DNA from: a virus | Length of the DNA: 26,165 nt | IMG/VR virus record: IMGVR_UViG_3300020474_000090 | Coordinates: 1-26,165 of that record | Strand: one strand, 5' to 3' | In this document: positions 21,456-26,165 of the stretch, piece after piece | Position numbering within the stretch: the first letter of the stretch is position 1 | Layout of the letters: each line of letters opens with the position of its first letter | Position numbers and translations under genes: made by a program | The notes under the pieces: generated by a model | What the model was told of the DNA's origin: nothing | What the model saw: the letters and a program-made list of their open reading frames with translations, nothing else | Databases searched by the model: none

Positions 21456-21832
21456 CCGCTGGTTGCTTTTGATCTTCGCGTTAGGTTTGTTATGATAGGA
21501 TCTAAATCCTTTTTATTTACAGTCACTTTCTCTGGTGCGCCTCCTGTAGGCTTTTTTGTTTTCATTGTGACTGTGTCTGTGCCAACTTGATCTACTTCGT
21601 AATCAGTTTCTTGATTTGGACTTGTTGGCAATGGTATAGTGTTTCCTTTTTTCACTATTGTTTGGTTTGCTCTTTTGTTTAATGTGTTCAGTGGAGTTTT
21701 TATAGCCTGTGTCTTTACCGGACCCTTAGGCAGTTTGTTGCTAGGTACAGGTGCTCCAGTCTTCTGTGCAGGTGAAATCTGCTTTGTAATTTTATCTAGG
21801 TACGGAGTTTCTAATATTTCTTTGAATCTCAT
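21452..21832 (-). CDS. Basic protein with CTS-like N-terminus, 126 aa
   Basis: Starts MRFKEILETPYLDKI, containing I-L-E as a possible prohead-protease site. The rest is Lys/Pro/Thr-rich, lacks hydrophobic core segments and looks largely disordered (SNKLPKGPVKTQAIKTPLN). Such composition fits an internal or DNA-associated head protein. The ATG overlaps the upstream stop (TAATG). No family recognised. Confidence 0.62.
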   Translation of the reverse strand: MRFKEILETPYLDKITKQISPAQKTGAPVPSNKLPKGPVKTQAIKTPLNTLNKRANQTIVKKGNTIPLPTSPNQETDYEVDQVGTDTVTMKTKKPTGGAPEKVTVNKKDLDPIITNLTRRSKATSG

Positions 21833-22167
21833 TATCTTCTAATGCTCTTTCTTTTGCCCGGTCTAAAAGTGTGCCTAGTTCTACTAGGTCTCGCCGCTCT
21901 GTTCAGTCTACTTACTCTAATACTAGGGGCCGATGTACGTTTAGTGAATGAACGTTTGATCTTCATGGTTGATCCACGACGTGCTTTGGCTTTCTTAATA
22001 GCCATCACAGAACTTAATCTTTTTGGTTGTGTGCATACTGATGGACTGCTGACGATCCTACCTTTACGTGGACCTGCTGTGCATCTGTACTTACGTACCA
22101 TTTTTCCAGCCTTGGTACGTGACCAAATTTGTACGACTGACTCTGTTACAATTTCGCTTATTTTCAT
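21832..22167 (-). CDS. Very basic protein with CTS-like N-terminus, 111 aa
   Basis: Starts MKISEIVTESVVQIW, then becomes strongly basic: Arg/Lys-rich (TSAPSIRVSRLNRAARPSRT) to a C-terminal KRKSIRR. The strong positive charge suggests DNA binding in the capsid. A GATAAATA late element lies 22 nt before the ATG. No characterised relative is recognised, but the layout of a targeting peptide plus basic body mirrors the T4 internal proteins (inference). Confidence 0.65.
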   Translation of the reverse strand: MKISEIVTESVVQIWSRTKAGKMVRKYRCTAGPRKGRIVSSPSVCTQPKRLSSVMAIKKAKARRGSTMKIKRSFTKRTSAPSIRVSRLNRAARPSRTRHTFRPGKRKSIRR

Positions 22168-22188
22168 GAATAACCTGCTCTACAGTGT

Positions 22189-22196
22189 TATTTATC
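22189..22196 (-). promoter_or_regulatory. Late-promoter match GATAAATA
   Basis: Exact NATAAATA match 22 nt upstream of the ATG at 22167, driving the basic-protein run. Confidence 0.6.
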
Positions 22197-22216
22197 GGTG
22201 ATGGGTGGTAATATGA

Positions 22217-22453
22217 TTAACTTGGAAACTTTAATAATAGGACTACTATTGTGGATAAAAGACCTGCTACTATGGTACCTGTTGCACCTATAATAACTTT
22301 TACCATGGATTTGTTGCCTGACTGAATGTCAACATGAATGCTCTCAACTTTCTCTTCTATGTTCGATAGACGAGATTCTAAGTTTTTATATCTCTGTTCG
22401 CACAAATCAACGTGTGCTTCTAGATTCTGTTTTTCTAAATCAGTTGTTCCCAT
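22217..22453 (-). CDS. XhlA-like coiled-coil/membrane protein, holin candidate
   Basis: A 78-aa protein: residues 1-48 are a charged coiled coil (LEAHVDLCEQRYKNLESRLS), followed by one transmembrane helix (about 52-74, VKVIIGATGTIVAGLLSTIV) and a short tail. This coiled coil plus C-terminal helix design matches the XhlA/hemolysin family of small phage lysis proteins. SD GGAAGAGAG precedes the ATG. No lysozyme is next to it, so the lysis role rests on family resemblance. Confidence 0.65.
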   Translation of the reverse strand: MGTTDLEKQNLEAHVDLCEQRYKNLESRLSNIEEKVESIHVDIQSGNKSMVKVIIGATGTIVAGLLSTIVVLLLKFPS

Positions 22454-22547
22454 TTTTCTCTCTTCCGTTTCTTTATCTATTTTTCTCTGTGGAAGGGCCT
22501 AATTGTATTTGCCTAAATGTGCCTAATCAATTGTATTTATTTGGGTG
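22454..22547 (-). repeat. Short intergenic repeats (TTAGGC and AAATACAATT)
   Basis: The gap upstream of the XhlA-like gene holds, on the minus strand, an AATAAATA late-type element (22541-22534), two copies of AAATACAATT and three TTAGGC units. The arrangement looks like a partly duplicated promoter or operator region. Confidence 0.4.
22534..22541 (-). promoter_or_regulatory. Late-promoter match AATAAATA
   Basis: NATAAATA match 81 nt upstream of the XhlA-like gene, embedded in the TTAGGC repeat region. Confidence 0.45.
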
Positions 22548-22961
22548 CTATTGCTCATTATCTAATTGTTTAATGAATAACAAATTGGTATGATCCTCAT
22601 CGTCTGTAATATACACACCATTACTTATATTGATTGTTTCGTCTAATTGTGTTAGCATAGGTATAAGGTTAAAGTCTTCATTTAACGTTTTTACATTAAT
22701 GGCTTCGGGTGTTTCCGGTTCAAAAATAAACTCCCAAACCATCTGCTCGCCTCTGTAATTGTCGCCAAATTTGTAATTAGATATGTCCATCTTCCTGCCT
22801 TTCGGCACTGTGAGAATCTTAATATTGGTTCTCAATTGCAGGCAGTTTTCCACTGTCATATAGTTGGCAAATTGTGCCACACGTTTCTGATCGTCGGCTA
22901 GTTTGTTCCTGCTGACTCCTGTCTTGGTAATGTCTAAAAGTGATAATGCTCTAAATTTCAT
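22548..22961 (-). CDS. Conserved hypothetical protein, 137 aa
   Basis: A soluble protein starting MKFRALSLLDITKTGVSRNK, with strands around LRTNIKILTV, MVWEFIFEP and GVYITDDEDHTNLLFI. Proteins with this MKFRAL.L.DITKTG start occur in marine T4-like phages without a known function. No SD. A TATAAGTA, one mismatch from the late consensus, lies 28 nt upstream, just after a strong terminator. Confidence 0.7.
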   Translation of the reverse strand: MKFRALSLLDITKTGVSRNKLADDQKRVAQFANYMTVENCLQLRTNIKILTVPKGRKMDISNYKFGDNYRGEQMVWEFIFEPETPEAINVKTLNEDFNLIPMLTQLDETINISNGVYITDDEDHTNLLFIKQLDNEQ

Positions 22962-22989
22962 ATCTATTCGCTTTTGTTCCTAGCACACT

Positions 22990-22997
22990 TACTTATA
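22990..22997 (-). promoter_or_regulatory. Near-match late promoter TATAAGTA
   Basis: One mismatch to TATAAATA, placed right after the terminator at 23004-23034 and 28 nt before the ATG at 22961. Its placement supports it; the mismatch keeps confidence low. Confidence 0.4.
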
Positions 22998-23003
22998 TGT
23001 CAC

Positions 23004-23034
23004 AAAAAAAGAGCGTCCAGTTTCCTGAACGCTC
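23004..23034 (-). terminator. Strong intrinsic terminator
   Basis: 10-bp stem (GAGCGTTCAG/CTGGACGCTC, one G-T pair) with a GAAA tetraloop and a run of seven U. It ends the transcript of the 111-aa gene at 23083-23418. Confidence 0.9.
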
Positions 23035-23082
23035 TTTTGTATTCTTTGTTAATAGGATAAGAAGTCTTATCTGTCTTATCTA

Positions 23083-23418
23083 CTAGTATACTATGCTGTA
23101 ATCAGCAAGTAAAGATGATGTTACGCCTGTTGAACCAATTCCAAAGTTTGAAGCGGCTGTGAAAGCGCCTGTGCCTTGGATGATTACTTGTACATCGTCA
23201 GTTGTTCCTGTTGTGAAAACACCTGATTCTGTAAGGACTGAAACGCCTGCTACTGTGTGAGCATCGTTAGTTCCTGCTACGTCACCTGCTTGTAAGTATT
23301 GAACTGCCGCATCAAGTTCCGCCTGAGTCATATTTGATTTTGCCAAATTAATAACTCTTGTTCTTGGACCGTTACCTGAACCTGCCATTACTTTTTTTGA
23401 TGATGTTAATGTTGCCAT
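23083..23418 (-). CDS. Small Gly/Thr/Ala-rich virion-type protein, 111 aa
   Basis: Starts MATLTSSKKVMAGSGNG, then is rich in Gly, Thr, Ala, Ser and Val (VSVLTESGVFTTGTTDDVQV), the composition of beta-rich decoration or fibre proteins. A good SD (AAAGGAGACG) precedes the ATG. A hairpin in the leader (23448-23466) and the strong terminator behind it give a single-gene transcript, typical of an abundant virion protein. Only the first five residues match the neighbour at 23565-23930. No family recognised. Confidence 0.7.
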   Translation of the reverse strand: MATLTSSKKVMAGSGNGPRTRVINLAKSNMTQAELDAAVQYLQAGDVAGTNDAHTVAGVSVLTESGVFTTGTTDDVQVIIQGTGAFTAASNFGIGSTGVTSSLLADYSIVY

Positions 23419-23447
23419 TTTTCGTCTCCTTTTTTCTCGTCAATGAC

Positions 23448-23466
23448 ACACTTCGCTCCGAAGTGT
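23448..23466 (-). promoter_or_regulatory. Leader hairpin of the 111-aa gene
   Basis: Perfect 8-bp stem (ACACTTCG/CGAAGTGT) with a 3-nt loop, just upstream of the SD. A likely 5' mRNA stability element. A weak late-like ACTAAATA is at 23477-23484. Confidence 0.5.
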
Positions 23467-23516
23467 ATGTTGCTATTATTTAGTGGTTTTTGGTAAAAAT
23501 TAAGTGCTAATACAAC

Positions 23517-23543
23517 AAAAGGGCGACATAAAGCCGCCCTTTT
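23517..23543 (-). terminator. Intrinsic terminator after the 121-aa gene
   Basis: 9-bp stem (AAAAGGGCG/CGCCCTTTT), 9-nt loop, U-rich tail (TTTTGTTGT). Confidence 0.85.
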
Positions 23544-23564
23544 GAATCCAAAGTAATCTAATTA

Positions 23565-23930
23565 TTAGATTGCTTCTATATCTGTAGGTTTAGTTACAGT
23601 TACAGTTTGTGAATCAGATAAAGTCTGCTCACCACTTGCTAATGCACCTAGTGTACCTGTGTCTAACACATTACCAATATGTCTTGCTATTGTGTCAATG
23701 TCCACTGCGTGATTGTCTGCAACCATGTAGATTTCATTACCGTTACTTTTAAACTGAATGATATGAGCCATTCCGCCTAAAGCATCAGAAATCTTCGCCG
23801 CCGCCGCATCAGATGCCGCAACTGCTAAACCACTTCCTGAAAGTACTACTTTAAACATACTTACAGAAGTTAGTTCTTGGATTGTTCCTCTAGCCACTGC
23901 TGTTGGATTTGTTCTTGTTAAAGTTGCCAT
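23565..23930 (-). CDS. Small Ala/Ser/Thr-rich virion-type protein, 121 aa
   Basis: Starts MATLTRTNPTAVARGT and contains strands (MFKVVLSGSGLAVAASD, AHIIQFKSNGNEIYMV) with a polar Ser/Thr C-terminus. SD GAGGAGGATAT precedes the ATG. A perfect TATAAATA lies 67 nt upstream, a 6-bp leader hairpin (GCACAT/ATGTGC) is between, and a terminator follows. The layout of late promoter, leader hairpin, gene and terminator mirrors its neighbour at 23083 and suggests high late expression. Function not identified; possibly a capsid decoration protein. Confidence 0.7.
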   Translation of the reverse strand: MATLTRTNPTAVARGTIQELTSVSMFKVVLSGSGLAVAASDAAAAKISDALGGMAHIIQFKSNGNEIYMVADNHAVDIDTIARHIGNVLDTGTLGALASGEQTLSDSQTVTVTKPTDIEAI

Positions 23931-23996
23931 GATATATCCTCCTCTGTTCTTGATATTATTATGACTTGCACATCGCTCAAATGTGCGTTACAGAAG

Positions 23997-24004
23997 TATT
24001 TATA
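23997..24004 (-). promoter_or_regulatory. Perfect T4-type late promoter TATAAATA
   Basis: Exact T4 late consensus 67 nt upstream of the 121-aa virion-type gene. Confidence 0.75.
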
Positions 24005-24032
24005 GGCTTTTGGTAGTTATTGTGTGATACTA

Positions 24033-24926
24033 TTAGTTCTTAGTGCTTTTTGCTCTGGATTGCAACGCCTTTAGTACTTGCACATAGGAAGGTCCTGCTT
24101 TTACTATGTCGTCCACAAGTTTAATTGCAGGTAGGTAAGCAGATACAACAGAGCCAGGAATACTTTTGCCTGACAGTGCAAGATCAATGAAACGTTTAAG
24201 TGCCACTATGTTGGATCCACCAACAAGATATCTGTATAGTGCAAGATCTCTACCCTGTGTAGAAATGTCTGGTACACTAATCTTAGGTTCGTTGTCCTGT
24301 ACTCCACCAGTCTCTAGATTCCTATCAGATGCTAATTTTTCAAGGTCATCAATAATGTCTGAGTTTCTTAATTTTGCTCTAGCGGCGTGTAGCAGTCTCG
24401 TCACTGACATACGTTTTTCTCTGTTCGTTAATTGACCAAAGTTGATAATATCTCTTCTTAAGGTTTTGTAGTCAGTGTTTCTTATGCTGAGTCCGTTCTC
24501 AATGTTAAGGAATAGTTGTAGCACACCTGTTGGAGCCATGCCTGATGATAGTTCGCCAAGGTATCTATTAAAACCCATGGTTGGAAATGATGCTCTCTTT
24601 CTTAACATCTTAGCCGAAATGGCATCTTTAAGTTTGTCCATAGCCTTGTCATCTCCAGTAACAAAGTAAACAAAGTTATGAAGATCAGTGGAATGCATTC
24701 TAAATTGTTTGTACTCAGACTTCTTTGTTTGATTAGCATAGCGAGAAGCATACTGTCTATATGTGCTGTACTGTGATAACAATTGAAGAATTAAAAGTGT
24801 AAGGTAAGTTCTCTCTGTGCAATCTGTGTATGTCAGTATTCTCTGATCTTCAGAGTTACGAGTCATTCTCGCTTCGAATAAACCGTGTAGGAAATCTAAG
24901 TTATTAGTAGTTTGTTGGTTCTGCAT
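24033..24926 (-). CDS. Hypothetical protein of the late cluster, 297 aa
   Basis: A helical, basic protein with no signal or membrane helix; segments include LLILQLLSQYSTYRQYASRY and TRLLHAARAKLRNSDIIDDL. Start chosen at the ATG 24926, where GGTGGAG lies 3 nt upstream; the longer form from 24968 overlaps the upstream gene by 65 nt. The segment TYRQYASRYANQTKKSEYKQF echoes the TYRQYASKMKSVFEL of the gene at the right edge, possibly a shared module. Function unknown. Confidence 0.68.
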   Translation of the reverse strand: MQNQQTTNNLDFLHGLFEARMTRNSEDQRILTYTDCTERTYLTLLILQLLSQYSTYRQYASRYANQTKKSEYKQFRMHSTDLHNFVYFVTGDDKAMDKLKDAISAKMLRKRASFPTMGFNRYLGELSSGMAPTGVLQLFLNIENGLSIRNTDYKTLRRDIINFGQLTNREKRMSVTRLLHAARAKLRNSDIIDDLEKLASDRNLETGGVQDNEPKISVPDISTQGRDLALYRYLVGGSNIVALKRFIDLALSGKSIPGSVVSAYLPAIKLVDDIVKAGPSYVQVLKALQSRAKSTKN

Positions 24927-25284
24927 CTGCTCCACCATACATTGATCTAAACAATGCACCCATGTCATCAGTCTGCAAAAACTTCATCAGTGTTTCACTT
25001 TGTTGGATATCTTTTGTGAATTGACGTTTTATGTTTGGCTTGATTTGAGGTGCTGTTAATAGCATTCTAATCATCTTAGCCTGATTGAAGTCCACCTTGT
25101 GCTTTTTACCATCGTCAGTGATTACAGTATCTAAGGGTCTAGGGTTTCCTCTGCTGTCTAGAATTTTACCCATTTGATTGAATATTGAATCCTGTTTGAA
25201 TTCTTTGTCGAAACCTGCATTTGGATCATCTGCTGGATCTTGAAACTCTTTTTTAATTGGTGTTATAAATTCATTTGCTCTCAT
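24904..25284 (-). CDS. Small protein with CTS-like N-terminus, 126 aa
   Basis: Starts MRANEFITPIKKEFQDP, fitting the same M-[KR]-x-x-E-[FIL]-[IL] pattern as three proteins between 21240 and 22167. It continues with an acidic segment, IFNQMGKILDSRGNPR, a helical middle and a C-terminal DDMGALFRSMYGG. GATAAATA lies 16 nt before the ATG, and AAGGAGAAC gives the SD. Probably a head or core component. Confidence 0.65.
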   Translation of the reverse strand: MRANEFITPIKKEFQDPADDPNAGFDKEFKQDSIFNQMGKILDSRGNPRPLDTVITDDGKKHKVDFNQAKMIRMLLTAPQIKPNIKRQFTKDIQQSETLMKFLQTDDMGALFRSMYGGADAEPTNY

Positions 25285-25294
25285 TGTGTTCTCC

Positions 25295-26165
25295 TTATCT
25301 ATTTATCGCTCTATTGGCTTTGGTGAACCCAGAACGTCTAACCAATTTAATATTGCCCTTGGGTGATTTTAAAACATATCCCTCGCCACCTGGTTTCCCG
25401 TTTACTGTGGCGTTTACGGCACCTTTGGACTTATCTAGTTGTCTTATAATGCTATCCTTGGCTGTCATAATACCGTTGACTATTTTCCACAATGCCATGA
25501 ATGATTGAGTGTTTGCTTTTATGTAATTCATTATGCGTGTTTTCTTAACTTCTGTGACTGCTGAACTCTGTAACCATTTCACAAAGTCACTGCCTAGACC
25601 TTTCATGCCACTATCAACTTTGCTGTTTAGATATGTGTACAGCAAATTAGGAAAGTCTGCAAGTTTCATACCTGCCAACGCATTTCTATCTAGTAATTTG
25701 TCAATGCCTGATGAACTTTGTTGTATCATACCTTTCAATTGGTTGACTGCACTTACGTCTACTGGTTGACTTTTGTTTACAGTCGTTGGTGGTATAGCCA
25801 ACACATCAGTACCTTGTATCATATTCAAATCTTTTACAGGCATGGTTCTGCCTTTTTCACTCATTATGTAATGGACAACAACACCTGCTCTGCTTGAACC
25901 CATTCTTTTGCCCAAGTCTGTTTCTGCAGGCACTTGATAATTTACTACATTAGGTTGGAAGACATAACTGTTGCCAACTTTTTTAGGTGTGTTGAAGTAC
26001 AACATATCTCCCACAAAGTATCCTTGGAAGTTGTTTGGTACTGCATTTTGAAATAATTCAAATACACTTTTCATTTTAGATGCGTATTGTCTGTATGTCT
26101 TTGCCTTACTTTTATCTTTCGCTCTCTGCATAATAGCACCTTCAAGGTCATCTGGACTAGTTGCT
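25295..26165 (-). CDS. C-terminal part of a large conserved phage protein (5' end beyond right edge)
   Basis: The reading frame is open to the right edge of the window (about 290 residues visible), upstream of an internal ATG at 26131, so the true start lies outside. Visible features are LEGAIMQRAK, TYRQYASKMKSVFEL, QGYFVGDMLYFNTP and a Gly-rich PGGEGYVLKSPKGNIKLV segment near the C-terminus, which resembles nucleotidyltransferase/ligase-like cores in spacing but lacks a confirmed motif. Marine T4-like phages carry a protein of this type without assigned function. The stop lies 10 nt before the next start. Confidence 0.65.
   Translation of the reverse strand, partial: ATSPDDLEGAIMQRAKDKSKAKTYRQYASKMKSVFELFQNAVPNNFQGYFVGDMLYFNTPKKVGNSYVFQPNVVNYQVPAETDLGKRMGSSRAGVVVHYIMSEKGRTMPVKDLNMIQGTDVLAIPPTTVNKSQPVDVSAVNQLKGMIQQSSSGIDKLLDRNALAGMKLADFPNLLYTYLNSKVDSGMKGLGSDFVKWLQSSAVTEVKKTRIMNYIKANTQSFMALWKIVNGIMTAKDSIIRQLDKSKGAVNATVNGKPGGEGYVLKSPKGNIKLVRRSGFTKANRAINR
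25300..25307 (-). promoter_or_regulatory. Late-promoter match GATAAATA
   Basis: Exact NATAAATA match 16 nt upstream of the gene starting at 25284, overlapping the 3' end of the preceding gene. Confidence 0.6.

Noticed and set aside
23056-23071. Palindrome GATAAGA/TCTTATC as an operator
   Set aside because: It sits between a stop codon and a strong terminator, where a short stem is expected by chance in AT-rich DNA; no promoter nearby.
1-26165. tRNA genes, CRISPR arrays, insertion sequences, attachment sites
   Set aside because: No cloverleaf other than the tmRNA half, no regularly spaced repeats, and no transposase or integrase motif was found by eye.

Overview
This window looks like part of the genome of a marine T4-like myovirus. 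All 47 protein genes I support, and the one RNA gene, lie on the minus strand. They are tightly packed with ATGA/TAATG junctions and short overlaps, and the DNA is AT-rich. The gene content is that of T4-like marine phages: class Ia ribonucleotide reductase (NrdA/NrdB) with a glutaredoxin, heme oxygenase, Hsp20, two 2OG-Fe(II) oxygenases, a PD-(D/E)XK exonuclease, a beta-helix tail fibre and many conserved phage proteins without known function. A circularly permuted (two-piece) tmRNA gene and the AT-rich DNA suggest an alphaproteobacterial host, possibly SAR11. Permuted tmRNA also occurs in marine picocyanobacteria, so the host is not settled. No photosystem gene is visible.

Layout, read from high to low coordinate, which is the direction of transcription. 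26165-20.8 kb: virion-type genes with NATAAATA late-promoter matches, two small heavily insulated single-gene units (23.1-24.0 kb), a holin-like coiled-coil/membrane protein, and a run of small basic proteins whose N-termini resemble the T4 capsid-targeting peptide. 20.8-19.3 kb: a large acidic structural protein with a frame change at an A9 tract. 19.3-15.4 kb: NFU-type Fe-S protein, a 2OG oxygenase, the exonuclease, the tail fibre and a small partner. 15.4-10.1 kb: nucleotide metabolism (nrdA, nrdB, a small membrane protein, grx, an HAD deoxynucleotidase-like protein), an Hc1 histone-like protein and a cold-shock protein. 9.8-9.5 kb: permuted tmRNA. 9.4-5.3 kb: small proteins, a membrane-anchored glucosaminidase, a GNAT-like protein, two lipoproteins and a secreted Cys-rich protein. 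5.3-0 kb: a four-helix membrane/coiled-coil protein with a second A9 frame change, a 2OG oxygenase, Hsp20, ClpS, heme oxygenase and two small genes.

Three things stand out. First, the phage carries its own tmRNA with a long 23-residue tag, together with ClpS and Hsp20, which looks like a proteostasis takeover set. Second, two unrelated genes each contain A9G (heptamer A_AAA_AAG) followed by a long coding-quality -1 frame with no start codon. This is either programmed frameshifting or homopolymer miscounting. Third, about five genes without a Shine-Dalgarno have a sigma70-type promoter whose -10 box ends 5-7 nt before the start codon, predicting leaderless mRNAs. Virion genes and a few others use the T4-type late motif instead.

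All functional calls come from motif reading alone; no database search was run.
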